Source: Candidatus Obscuribacterales bacterium
GTDB taxonomy: Bacteria; Cyanobacteriota; Vampirovibrionia; Obscuribacterales; Obscuribacteraceae
Length of the DNA: 64,000 nucleotides
Direction of reading: 5' to 3'
Assembly (NCBI GenBank): GCA_019750335.1
Contig: JAIEOQ010000003.1
Span: 496,001 to 560,000 of the forward strand
The notes beneath the pieces are model-generated. The model did no database searches. It was not told the origin of the DNA and worked only from the letters and a program-made list of their open reading frames with translations. The translations under genes were made by a program, and so were the position numbers. Positions 44,665 to 53,243 of the stretch are shown here, one piece after another. The stretch's first letter is position 1; each line of letters begins with the position of its first letter.

Positions 44665-45778
44665 GCGGCAACTTAACTTCTACTGGCGATACATAAGCAA
44701 GAATTTGTTTATAGCAAATCGGTTCAAAATGCCAACACCACTTTAACAATAGATTGCGTTTCCATTTGGGTTTGGCAAGTTCTAACCAATATGCCGCCAA
44801 ATAATTCTGTAAATACTTTCTGCTTACACCGTGAAATTTATTACGAATAAAAGAAATAGCTGCATCAACCAGCTCTTTTATCCCTGCCGAGGCAGCAAAA
44901 GAAGGCTGAGAGAATAGCTTGAGCTTTATTTTAGAAGTCTCTAGCTCAGAGCCCTTTAGCTCAGTGCTCACAGTGTAACGTGTATATCGATCACCAGCCA
45001 AACGCACAGCCACTCCTCTTAATTCCAGCATAGTCAGGGCTGCCGATATTTTATTCACTGGCAGTTTCGCTTTCTGGCAAAGGGTATCTATGTGAATCGG
45101 GTCAGCTGACAGTATGTCATACACCTCTTTTTCACACCGATCAAACTCTATGCCTAGGGACTCTTTTTCTTTGGCTTCAAGAGAGTTGTAGATGTCTTTT
45201 TCGCAATTAGCATCACCCGAAACAGCTGGCACAGCTAACTGTTTCTCCATTTCTTCTTGCTCAGAAAGCGGATGCTCTCTAGCTTTAGTTTCTCGACTAC
45301 GCTTAAAAAATACAAGCTCAAAAAATGACGAAGGCAATGTTTCTCCGACTTCTTGCATATGATTCTGAACAACCATCATAATCTTCTTAAAAATATTGAG
45401 TGCTGAAGATTGAGCAATACCAGCAAATTTATGAAATCTGGACGAGCTGATCACTACCCCGCGTTCCATCAGCCAAATCGCTAATAACCAGGGTCTAGCA
45501 GTTCTAATACGGTTAAAAAATGTACCTCCGGTAAACCACGTTCTTTGATAACATCGTGGACATTTACCTACTCGATCACCATATTTCTTTTCTATCTTCT
45601 TATTCTTACAATAGCGACAACAAAAAACGTTCTCTACTTTAGCTCTTCTGTACAATTCCTCCAAACAATCTTTTTCCGTCGGAAATTTGGCGTTAAACTG
45701 CCTCAAGAGAACATTGAGTATCTCATCGGTAACAACAAGCCCCGAAAACAAATTAAAGTTCAGAGAATTGTCTGACAT
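44615..45778 (-). CDS. IS1595-transposase-derived protein with DprA-like winged helix
   Basis: A 387-residue chimera. Residues about 30-135 match the IS1595 N-terminal region: a zinc ribbon (C54-x2-C57 and C73-x2-C76) and the TGGTFFNRIRTARPWLLAIWLM helix pair. In place of the usual DDE catalytic domain, residues about 211-268 resemble the DprA winged helix (CEKEVYDILSADPIHIDTL … LELRGVAVRLAGDRYTRY). Residues about 308-330 resemble the C-terminal end of ISXO2-like transposases (FHGVSRKYLQNYLA). It is probably a DNA-binding protein rather than an active transposase. GAGGATA lies before the ATG. A 56-bp palindrome sits 64 bp upstream. Confidence 0.72.
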   Translation of the reverse strand: MSDNSLNFNLFSGLVVTDEILNVLLRQFNAKFPTEKDCLEELYRRAKVENVFCCRYCKNKKIEKKYGDRVGKCPRCYQRTWFTGGTFFNRIRTARPWLLAIWLMERGVVISSSRFHKFAGIAQSSALNIFKKIMMVVQNHMQEVGETLPSSFFELVFFKRSRETKAREHPLSEQEEMEKQLAVPAVSGDANCEKDIYNSLEAKEKESLGIEFDRCEKEVYDILSADPIHIDTLCQKAKLPVNKISAALTMLELRGVAVRLAGDRYTRYTVSTELKGSELETSKIKLKLFSQPSFAASAGIKELVDAAISFIRNKFHGVSRKYLQNYLAAYWLELAKPKWKRNLLLKWCWHFEPICYKQILAYVSPVEVKLPPNASSAGFSKSGVQSF

Positions 45779-45842
45779 CAGTTATCCTCAGCTACATACT
45801 ATTTGTACGAGCCAAGAACACAAAAAGTTCAAATAACCACTC

Positions 45843-45898
45843 CACCAAGTGTGTAAAAAGCTAAACCGATATCGGTTTAGCTTTTTACACACTTGGTG
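45843..45898. repeat. perfect 56-bp palindrome, probable bidirectional terminator
   Basis: The two 28-bp halves (45843-45870 and 45871-45898) are exact reverse complements, with no loop. The centre is AGCTAAACCGATATCGGTTTAGCT flanked by A5 and T5, the layout of an intrinsic terminator in both directions. It starts one base past the stop of the AlkD-like gene and ends 64 bp before the IS1595-derived gene. The extra CACCAAGTGTGT arms make it longer than most terminators. Confidence 0.75.
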
Positions 45899-45899
45899 C

Positions 45900-46607
45900 T
45901 TAGAGAAGCAACTGTCCGCTGCGAATCAGCTGTTTTGCCCCTTCGCGAAAACTTAAGCCGGACAAACGCTTGCGATTGGATATAAGAAATCTGCTTACTG
46001 CTTTCGGGTCAGTATAACTATATTCCCGCAAAGCCCAGCCAATTGCTTTGCGAATAAAAAACTCTTCTTCATCGGCACGCAATAAACAATGAGCGAAAAG
46101 CTGCTTACTGTCAGTTTCTTTTTTATGATGATTATGGGCGAGTATCGCTGTGCGTCGAATCCACATATCATCGTCATTGACCCATTTTTCAATAATCGGC
46201 TTCATCGTTTTCCGTTCAGCACGATAAATACAACTAACTATTTGAATTGCCAAATCATCAACCAAGTCCCACCACGCACCGTCGCGAATCATCTGTTCGT
46301 ACAAAGCTAAAGAATCAACAGTAACGAATTGGTTATGCATTTTGGCAAATTCAATCGCCGTATACCTTTCTTCACGCATCGAAAGCTTCCACAAGGCTTT
46401 AATCGCTGCTTCATATTCTTTGCGATCCGCCGGCACAAAATGTTTTTTCAAATGCTTATAAATAGCCATGCGCTCTGGTTTTTGCACACCATAAAAAGGC
46501 ATGCGATTTTTCATATAAGCAGCCATCGCCGGAGCCTTTTCCGCACATGCACGCTCTTTAAGTCCGGCTTGAACAAACGAAACAATTTCTTTAGCAAAGG
46601 AAGACAT
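45900..46607 (-). CDS. DNA alkylation repair protein (AlkD-like)
   Basis: A 235-residue HEAT-repeat-type protein of the AlkD/AlkC group, which removes alkylated bases without flipping them. Family features are MPFYGVQKPER near residue 35, DLVDDLAIQIV near 118, WIRRTAILAHNHHKK near 150, and FFIRKAIGWALREYS near 190. I choose the ATG at 46607 (AGGAA upstream) over the longer frame to 46676. It ends at the 56-bp palindrome. Confidence 0.88.
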   Translation of the reverse strand: MSSFAKEIVSFVQAGLKERACAEKAPAMAAYMKNRMPFYGVQKPERMAIYKHLKKHFVPADRKEYEAAIKALWKLSMREERYTAIEFAKMHNQFVTVDSLALYEQMIRDGAWWDLVDDLAIQIVSCIYRAERKTMKPIIEKWVNDDDMWIRRTAILAHNHHKKETDSKQLFAHCLLRADEEEFFIRKAIGWALREYSYTDPKAVSRFLISNRKRLSGLSFREGAKQLIRSGQLLL

Positions 46608-46748
46608 GATGTTCCTGTAATTTGTAGCAAGAACGGGGCAGCATAACATGTCCGGAGGTTTAGGTCCTGTCGACAACTGGGCCGGCCCCTATGCTTTAAT
46701 GTTTAAGCCGGATATATAGCCCTGGCTTCCGTTTCAAGGAATTAACTG

Positions 46749-48461
46749 ATGCTCAGATTGGAGCACGTAAGCAAAATTTATCCAATCGGAGAAGCTCTCC
46801 GTGATGTCAGCTGGGAAGTAAAATCTGGCGAACGCATCGGTCTTGTCGGTGCCAACGGTTCGGGTAAAACAACTCAATTCCGGATTATCATGGGTGAGAC
46901 CGAGCCAAGCTCCGGCGAAGTGATTAAGAACGCCGGTATCAAAATTGCTTTGCTCAGCCAAGAATTTGACGTCATTCCAACCAATACTGTTCATGAAGAG
47001 CTTTTGCGCGCCTTCAAAGAAGTGCACGAAATAAAGCAAGAGCTACATGATGTACAACATAAGCTGGAAACAGCCACTGCCGAAGAATGCACTAAGCTTT
47101 TAATTAAACTTGATCGTCTACAAAGAGCATTTGAAGCCAAAGATGGCTATGGTCTTGAGCTTAAAGTAGATAAGATTCTTCCGGAGATTGGCTTCTCATT
47201 GCAAGATGCCGATCGAATCGTCAGCACTTACAGCGGCGGCTGGCAAATGCGCCTCGGTCTTGGCAAAGTAATGCTGCAAGAGCCGCATGTTCTTTTGCTT
47301 GACGAACCAACTAACCACATTGATCTAGAAACCATTGAATGGCTTGAGGGCTATCTGCGCAGCTTGAGCACACCAATGGTCATTGTTTCGCACGATCGCC
47401 ATTTTCTCGATCGTCTTTGCACAAGTATCGTCGAAGTTGAACGCGGTGTTTCAACTACTTATTTAGGCAACTATACAACTTACATCACAACAAAAGAAGA
47501 ACAAAAAGCGGCTCAATTAGCCACTTACGAACGTCAACAAAAAGAGCTTGAACGCCAACAAGCCTTTGTCGATCGTTTTAGAGCAAGTGCGGCCCGCAGC
47601 ACACAAGCAAAAAGTCGTGAAAAACAATTGGATAAGATTGAGCTTGTCGAAGCACCGGAAGACGGCGAACGTACTTTGCGTTTTCGCTTTCCCACCCATG
47701 CCCGTAGCGGCCGTGAAGTCGCCGTTATCGAGAATCTAACTCATATCTATGATGACAAAGTTATTTTCCTCGGTGCCAATCTTTTAATTGAAAGAGGCGA
47801 CCGCATCGCCCTTTTAGGACCGAATGGATCCGGCAAATCAACTCTTTTACGATTACTGATGGGCAAAGAAGAGCCTCATGAAGGATCTGTGAAATTAGGC
47901 GAACACAATATTGTGCCTGCTTATTTTGAACAAAATCAAGCCGAAGCTCTCGATTTGGAAAAAACACTGATCAATACTATTGCCGACGAAGTTGCTAACT
48001 GGAAAGATGCAGAAATTCGCGGGTTGCTCGGACGTTTTCTTTTCAGCGACGAAACTGTGTTCAAACAAGTAAAAGCTCTTTCCGGCGGTGAAAAAGCAAG
48101 ATTAGCGTTGGCCAAAATGCTTCTTCGCTCAGCCAATCTGCTTGTTCTTGATGAACCAACAAACCATTTGGACATTCCAGCCAAAGAAATGATTGAAGAA
48201 GCCATTTTGCAATACGACGGCACCGTAGTTGTTATATCCCACGATCGTTATTTCATCTCCAAAATTGCCAACCGCATAATTGCAATTGAAGACGGACAGT
48301 TGGTTAACTATCCTGGAAACTATGAATATTATTTGGAATGCAAAGAAAAAGCTCGACAAAAAGAGCTGACAACCAAGCTTGAAGCTGAAGAACAAGCACG
48401 GCTTGCCGAGAAAAGAGCCAAGCAAAAGGCTAAAGAACTAGCCAAGAAGTCCAATAAATAA
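46749..48461 (+). CDS. ABC-F family ATPase
   Basis: A 570-residue soluble protein with two ABC domains and no membrane part. Walker A sites GANGSGKTTQ and GPNGSGKST, signature motifs YSGGWQMRL and LSGGEKARL, and LLDEPTNHID / VLDEPTNHLD are all present. Between the domains lies the charged linker typical of ABC-F (YERQQKELERQQAFVDRFRASA), and the C terminus is a basic coiled-coil-like tail (EAEEQARLAEKRAKQ). ABC-F proteins act on ribosomes, regulating translation or protecting it; the subfamily is not clear. AAGGAA precedes the ATG. Divergent from the AlkD-like gene. Confidence 0.93.
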   Translation: MLRLEHVSKIYPIGEALRDVSWEVKSGERIGLVGANGSGKTTQFRIIMGETEPSSGEVIKNAGIKIALLSQEFDVIPTNTVHEELLRAFKEVHEIKQELHDVQHKLETATAEECTKLLIKLDRLQRAFEAKDGYGLELKVDKILPEIGFSLQDADRIVSTYSGGWQMRLGLGKVMLQEPHVLLLDEPTNHIDLETIEWLEGYLRSLSTPMVIVSHDRHFLDRLCTSIVEVERGVSTTYLGNYTTYITTKEEQKAAQLATYERQQKELERQQAFVDRFRASAARSTQAKSREKQLDKIELVEAPEDGERTLRFRFPTHARSGREVAVIENLTHIYDDKVIFLGANLLIERGDRIALLGPNGSGKSTLLRLLMGKEEPHEGSVKLGEHNIVPAYFEQNQAEALDLEKTLINTIADEVANWKDAEIRGLLGRFLFSDETVFKQVKALSGGEKARLALAKMLLRSANLLVLDEPTNHLDIPAKEMIEEAILQYDGTVVVISHDRYFISKIANRIIAIEDGQLVNYPGNYEYYLECKEKARQKELTTKLEAEEQARLAEKRAKQKAKELAKKSNK

Positions 48462-48554
48462 GCGATCCCTTTACGACCGATCTAATGCAGACATGATCCA
48501 ACTGAAGTAGGATCGGCATATAGATTTATACTGATCAATATATAAGGAGGTATC

Positions 48555-49061
48555 ATGAGCCACCTAGTTGTCATAGGCTACGATGACATGCATAAAGCTT
48601 CCGAGGTTAAACTCGAGCTTTTGAAACTGCAGCAAGATTATTTGATTGACTTGGAAGATGCTGTCGTTGCCGTCAAAAAACCGGACGGCAAAATACAACT
48701 GAATCAAGCTATAAATTTAACCGCTTACGGAGCGGCTCAAGGTAGCTTTTTAGGACTTTTGATTGGCGCTCTTTTTCTTAGCCCATTTTTTGGCGCCGTA
48801 CTTGGAGCCGCTTCCGGTGCCATTGCCGGCGGACTTTCCGATGTCGGCATCAATGACGCTTTTATGAAAGAGCTAGCTTCAACATTGAAGCCAGGCAGCT
48901 CAGCACTTTTTGTGCTGGTGAAAAGCGCCACGCCGGATAAAGTTGCAGAAAAACTGCAAGGAACAGGCGGCAAACTGCTCAAAACTTCTTTGAGCCATGA
49001 AGACGAAACAAAACTGCAAACAGTTTTGGATGAAGCAAAAAAAGTCACGCAAACAGCCTAA
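48555..49061 (+). CDS. DUF1269-family membrane protein
   Basis: A 168-residue protein with the DUF1269 layout: a cytosolic first part (VVIGYDDMHKASEVKLELLKL … LEDAVVAVKKPDGKIQL), a Gly-rich hydrophobic hairpin (residues about 60-100: FLGLLIGALFLSPFFGAVLGAASGAIAGG), and a helical C-terminal part (TPDKVAEKLQGTGGKLLKTSL). AAGGAGG precedes the ATG. Function unknown; members are small inner-membrane-associated proteins. Confidence 0.9.
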   Translation: MSHLVVIGYDDMHKASEVKLELLKLQQDYLIDLEDAVVAVKKPDGKIQLNQAINLTAYGAAQGSFLGLLIGALFLSPFFGAVLGAASGAIAGGLSDVGINDAFMKELASTLKPGSSALFVLVKSATPDKVAEKLQGTGGKLLKTSLSHEDETKLQTVLDEAKKVTQTA

Positions 49062-49126
49062 TATAGGCAGCCGCGTTAGCTTATTTGTGAATTTTTCACT
49101 GAGAAGTAGCGTCAAACATCATCAAC

Positions 49127-49157
49127 AAAAGGGAGGTCGTTAAACGGTCTCCCTTTT
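49127..49157. terminator. bidirectional terminator overlapping the SDR stop codon
   Basis: AAAAGGGAG (49127-49135) pairs with CTCCCTTTT (49149-49157), a perfect 9-bp stem with A- and T-runs at the outside. The stop codon of the SDR gene (49140-49142) is in the loop. It ends both convergent genes. Confidence 0.75.
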
Positions 49158-49982
49158 ACTTAGCCAAGCATCCAAAAAGAAATCAAGTAAAAGCGCCTCG
49201 CCTGGCTCAACAGCGTAACTAGAAAAGTCCTTCACACCGGCAGCCTGCAAAACTTCAACATCAATAAAAAAATTACCGCTGCATTCTTTAGCTGGTTGAT
49301 TGATTATTTGAAAAGCAGCATCAGCCATAATTGAGGGTTTGCGACAACCTTTAATTGCTTGCTCACCACCAAGCAAATTTTTTACTGCAGCAGTAGCAAT
49401 CGCTGTTTCTGGCCACAATGAATTAACAGCGATACCATAATCACTGAATTCACGAGCCATGCCTAAAGTGCACATACTCATGCCGTATTTGGCAGTGGTA
49501 TAAGCTACCGATGGTTGAAACCAGCGCGAATTTAAATTAAGCGGCGGCGAAATATTGAGAATATGTGGATTCTCCGCTTGGCGCAAATAAGGCAAAGCAT
49601 ATTTCGAACATAAAAAAGTACCGCGCGCATTCACCTGATGCATCAAATCCCAACGTTTCATTTCAGTATCAGCAGTGTTGCGCAAATTTATCGCACTAGC
49701 ATTATTAATACAAACATCAATCGAGCCAAAACGAGCAAAAGCAGCCTCAAAAGCCGCTTTAACTTGCTCCTCAAAACGGATGTCACAAGCTACGGCAAGC
49801 GCTTTGCCTCCGGCATTTTCCATGTCGGCAGCAGCACTGTATATAGTGCCTGGCAATTTATCGTTCTCGATCTCACTTTTTGCTGCAATTACTATGTTTG
49901 CCCCGGCTTGGGCCGCACGTAAAGCAATAGCATGCCCGATACCGCGAGAAGCACCGGTAATAAAAAGCGTTTTTCCTTTCAA
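49140..49982 (-). CDS. SDR-family oxidoreductase (HSDL2-like)
   Basis: A 280-residue short-chain dehydrogenase with the NAD(P)-binding TGASRGIG, NNASAI, and the catalytic Ser-Tyr-Lys with Tyr and Lys in VAYTTAKYGMS. Beyond the core it has the HSDL2-type features AKSEIENDKLPGTIYSAAADMENAGGKA (in pieces), LGMAREFSDYGIAVNSLWPETAIATAAVKNLLGG and a short C-terminal extension. HSDL2 relatives act on acyl- or sterol-type substrates, but none is known here. I choose TTG at 49982 (AGGAG 7 nt upstream) over 50036. It starts 10 nt after the DUF3592 gene. Confidence 0.88.
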   Translation of the reverse strand: MKGKTLFITGASRGIGHAIALRAAQAGANIVIAAKSEIENDKLPGTIYSAAADMENAGGKALAVACDIRFEEQVKAAFEAAFARFGSIDVCINNASAINLRNTADTEMKRWDLMHQVNARGTFLCSKYALPYLRQAENPHILNISPPLNLNSRWFQPSVAYTTAKYGMSMCTLGMAREFSDYGIAVNSLWPETAIATAAVKNLLGGEQAIKGCRKPSIMADAAFQIINQPAKECSGNFFIDVEVLQAAGVKDFSSYAVEPGEALLLDFFLDAWLSKRETV

Positions 49983-49992
49983 AAGAGTACTC

Positions 49993-50442
49993 CTAAGCCT
50001 TTTCCATTTGTGCAGCTTCGTTCTTTTGTTTTGCAAAAACCAATTCTTTTAACATCAAACTGGACAAAGCAAGAACAAAAAGACCAAAAGCACCTTTGAC
50101 AATTATGCTGTCATAATCAATCTCCCGACTCAAAGTTGAATCGGAAGGAAAATCGCTGTCATAAAAAACATCCACTTTTTCGCCTGGTCTTAAAATCAGC
50201 CCGGCAGCTAGATCTTGCTTTTGTTTGTAGCTTTTATCTTTGACCGTATAACCTAAAACTGCTGTACGACTGACACCGAAAGGATTATACTTTTCTTCAA
50301 CAGAATCGACAGTAGCAATGACGCTTTGATAATCCTGAGCCTCTAAACCTGACAAATAAGTATCCCCAGCTTCATAAAGCCAGACAAGGGAACCCAACCC
50401 AAAAATAACCGCCACAGTAATAAAGAGTATTTTTTTTGTCAT
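49993..50442 (-). CDS. DUF3592-family membrane protein
   Basis: A 149-residue protein with two membrane segments (residues about 5-25 and 112-132) enclosing an exported beta-type domain (VIATVDSVEEKYNPFGVSRTAVLGYTV, then LRPGEKVDVFYDSDFPSDSTLSR). That is the DUF3592 pattern. Function unknown. GGAG lies 6 nt before the ATG. It forms an operon with the SDR gene (10-nt gap). Confidence 0.85.
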   Translation of the reverse strand: MTKKILFITVAVIFGLGSLVWLYEAGDTYLSGLEAQDYQSVIATVDSVEEKYNPFGVSRTAVLGYTVKDKSYKQKQDLAAGLILRPGEKVDVFYDSDFPSDSTLSREIDYDSIIVKGAFGLFVLALSSLMLKELVFAKQKNEAAQMEKA

Positions 50443-50550
50443 CCCAGACTCCGAATTGCCAACCTATGGGATTGAGGCGGGTTGTCAGGAATTAGGCTCA
50501 TTGATACAGCGAAAACGACAGCGGGAATAACAGATTAAAGAGCAAAATAT

Positions 50551-52764
50551 ATGTCGAATCCCAGACGCCCAAGAACAAGAATAAAACATCGTGCTAAAGC
50601 TAATATAGCCGATATTTCTTCTGCAAGTAATCCTGCGGTATTTCCGGCTGAACTTGACGATCCTTCGCTTTATGTTAATCGCGAGCTTAGTCTTTTAGCT
50701 TTTCAACGCCGAGTGCTGGAAGAAGCTCAAGATGAAAGCAATCCTTTGCTTGAGCGCTTCAAATTTCTTTCCATCCTTGGCTCTAATCTTGACGAATTTT
50801 TCATGGTTCGCGTCGCTGGCTTGAAGCGACAAGTCGAATCCGGAGTTACTAATCTTGAACCGGATCAAATGTCTCCGGTGCATCAACTTGAAGCAATTCG
50901 CACCGAAGTAATGAATCTTCTTGTACGAGCGCATAGCTGTTTGCAACAACAATTAATGCCCGCCTTAGTCAATGAGGGCATTCGCATCCTTGATTATTCC
51001 GAACTCAACCCCCAACAAAAATCTCGAGCTCAAGACTATTTCCAGCACACCGTTTTTCCGGTCTTAACACCGCTAGCATTTGATATTGGCCGTCCTTTTC
51101 CCCATATTTCAAACCTTAGCCTTAATCTAGCCGTACTGATCCGTGACGAAGCCGGCAATGAACGTTTTGCTCGTATTAAAGTGCCGGATACCCTGCCCCA
51201 GCTTATAGCTCTGGACAGAACCACTCAATCATTAAGTCGAAAAGCGCACATCACTAAGCAACAATCTTTTGTCATGCTTGAAGATTTAATCAGCGCCAAT
51301 CTCGAATCATTATTTCCTGGCATGCAAGTTGTAGACGTACACCCTTTCCACGTCACCAGAAACGCCGAAATGGCCATTCAGGAACTGGAAGCAGCAGATC
51401 TGCTTGAAACAACCGAAGAAGGTTTGCGCCAAAGAAAATTCGGCGACGTTGTTCGTTTAAAAGTCAATTATCGAATGCCCGTGAGCATCCTCAATATTCT
51501 TAAGAGCAATCTTGAAATTGAAGCTGACGATGTTTATCACGTTCAAGGCAAACTTGGATTGAGTCGTTTACGTCATATCGCTCAACTCGATCGCCCTGAT
51601 TTAAAAAATCAGCCTTATGTACCTGTAGTTCCGGAAGTTTTTCACCCTGAAACCAAAGACGAAGACCTTTTTGCCTCAATTCGCCAACGCGATATCATGT
51701 TGCATCATCCTTATGATTCATTCCAGCCAATCATTGATTTTTTACGTGCTGCCGCCCGTGATCCAAATGTGCTGGCAATTAAAATGACCCTTTATCGCGT
51801 CGGGCGCAATTCACCTGTAGTTGAAGCCTTGCTCGATGCCATGGCTAACGACAAACAAGTAGCAGTACTTGTGGAATTAAAAGCACGCTTCGATGAAGAG
51901 AGTAACATTGAATGGGCAAGGGCTCTTGAAAGCGAAGGCGTCCATGTGGTCTACGGATTACTCGGACTGAAAGTGCATTCAAAAGTGGCTTTAGTCGTGC
52001 GTCGCGAAGGTGACACGATCAAACGTTATGTCCATCTCGGTACGGGCAACTACAACCCGCTGACAGCTCACATGTACACCGATTTAGGCTTGTTCACCTG
52101 CGACGACGAAATCGGTGCCGACGTATCCGATCTTTTCAATTATCTGACCGGCTACTCGGCAAAAACCGATTATCACAAGCTCTTAGTCGCACCGATTAAC
52201 TTGCGCGATAAGATTCAATCTTTAATTAGGCGCGAAATCGAACATCAAAAACGCGGTGAACGCGGACATTTGATTTTTAAAATGAATGCTCTGGTTGATC
52301 AATCCATGATCAAACTGCTTTATGAAGCCTCACGTGCCGGTGTCAAAGTCGATCTCTTAATCCGCGGTATCTGTTGTTTGCGCCCAGGCATCCAGGGTGT
52401 CAGCGACAATATTCGTGTAGTTAGCTTAGTCGGACGCTTTCTTGAACACAGCCGTATCTTTTATTTCCGCAACGGCGGCGAAGAAGAGATTTTCATGGGC
52501 AGCGCCGACCTGATGCCACGTAACTTAAATCGTCGGGTCGAAGTGCTTTATCCAGTAGAAGATCCAAGATTGATTCGCTGGCTCCATGACGATCTTTTGC
52601 AATATCAATTGGCCGATACGGTAAAAGCACGCTTAATGCAACCGGATGGCAGCTACATACGAGTAAGCCCCAAACCTGGCGAAAAACCGCTTAACGCTCA
52701 AGCTGAATTCATGGGACGCAGAATCGCGCAAACAGACAGCGTCCCCGAGCAGAGCGATCAATAA
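50551..52764 (+). CDS. ppk1: polyphosphate kinase 1
   Basis: A 737-residue PPK1, which builds and reverses polyphosphate from ATP. The N-terminal region YVNRELSLLAFQRRVLEEAQ, LKFLSILGSNLDEFFMVRVAG (given in pieces), KMTLYRVGRNSPVVEAL, and the autophosphorylated His near 475 in LKVHSKVALV are family hallmarks. The second His near 632 is in FLEHSRIFYF. AAAGAG precedes the ATG. Together with glgX it points to energy- and phosphate-storage capacity. It converges on the 52758 gene with a 7-nt overlap. Confidence 0.95.
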   Translation: MSNPRRPRTRIKHRAKANIADISSASNPAVFPAELDDPSLYVNRELSLLAFQRRVLEEAQDESNPLLERFKFLSILGSNLDEFFMVRVAGLKRQVESGVTNLEPDQMSPVHQLEAIRTEVMNLLVRAHSCLQQQLMPALVNEGIRILDYSELNPQQKSRAQDYFQHTVFPVLTPLAFDIGRPFPHISNLSLNLAVLIRDEAGNERFARIKVPDTLPQLIALDRTTQSLSRKAHITKQQSFVMLEDLISANLESLFPGMQVVDVHPFHVTRNAEMAIQELEAADLLETTEEGLRQRKFGDVVRLKVNYRMPVSILNILKSNLEIEADDVYHVQGKLGLSRLRHIAQLDRPDLKNQPYVPVVPEVFHPETKDEDLFASIRQRDIMLHHPYDSFQPIIDFLRAAARDPNVLAIKMTLYRVGRNSPVVEALLDAMANDKQVAVLVELKARFDEESNIEWARALESEGVHVVYGLLGLKVHSKVALVVRREGDTIKRYVHLGTGNYNPLTAHMYTDLGLFTCDDEIGADVSDLFNYLTGYSAKTDYHKLLVAPINLRDKIQSLIRREIEHQKRGERGHLIFKMNALVDQSMIKLLYEASRAGVKVDLLIRGICCLRPGIQGVSDNIRVVSLVGRFLEHSRIFYFRNGGEEEIFMGSADLMPRNLNRRVEVLYPVEDPRLIRWLHDDLLQYQLADTVKARLMQPDGSYIRVSPKPGEKPLNAQAEFMGRRIAQTDSVPEQSDQ

Positions 52765-53186
52765 GCAAGAACCAATAATTGCTTTAAATCGGCAAAAGAG
52801 TTGATCGGAGCCGACAAAAGTTGCTCCTTGCCGGGCAGCGCGGCAACCATCTGTCCTTCTTTAAGCACGAAAAGACAGCTCTGACCATTAAGACAAGGAA
52901 CTGTTTTCTCAGGCCAACAAAAAGCCGATAAGTGTGAAAAATGGAAAGCTTGACCCTGACGCAAATCATTACCCCAAAGAATACGCTTAACTTTAATGTC
53001 AAAGTCAGCATGATTGATTTCATCCAGAACTGGCGCCGGATGACTGACATTTTCAATGACAGCAAAAGCAATGGAAGCCGAAGGCACAAGAGCTTGGTCC
53101 AAAGGTTGATTTTCAAAATAGCGCCGAGCAAAAACTGCCGGCAGGCAAACAAATAAACTGACTAAAACTAAGAGCAATATTTTCAT
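52758..53186 (-). CDS. exported hypothetical protein
   Basis: A 142-residue protein with a signal peptide (ILLLVLVSLFVCLPAVFA) and a mature part with two or three Cys (SAFCWPEKTVPCLNGQSCLFVL). Compact alpha/beta character, no known domain. The frame begins at 53201, but the ATG at 53186 places the signal best; no ribosome site decides between them. It overlaps the ppk end by 7 nt tail-to-tail and follows the TolC-like gene on the same strand (42 bp), so it may be in that operon. Confidence 0.65.
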   Translation of the reverse strand: MKILLLVLVSLFVCLPAVFARRYFENQPLDQALVPSASIAFAVIENVSHPAPVLDEINHADFDIKVKRILWGNDLRQGQAFHFSHLSAFCWPEKTVPCLNGQSCLFVLKEGQMVAALPGKEQLLSAPINSFADLKQLLVLAY

Positions 53187-53243
53187 GGTTGTCATTGTCA
53201 CAAACCACGGTCTTTAATGCACTAGTAAAATTACTGAATCTGC

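Noticed and set aside
44615-45900. Intact insertion sequence
   Set aside because: The gene lacks a DDE domain, no terminal inverted repeats flank it, and the palindrome lies on one side only.
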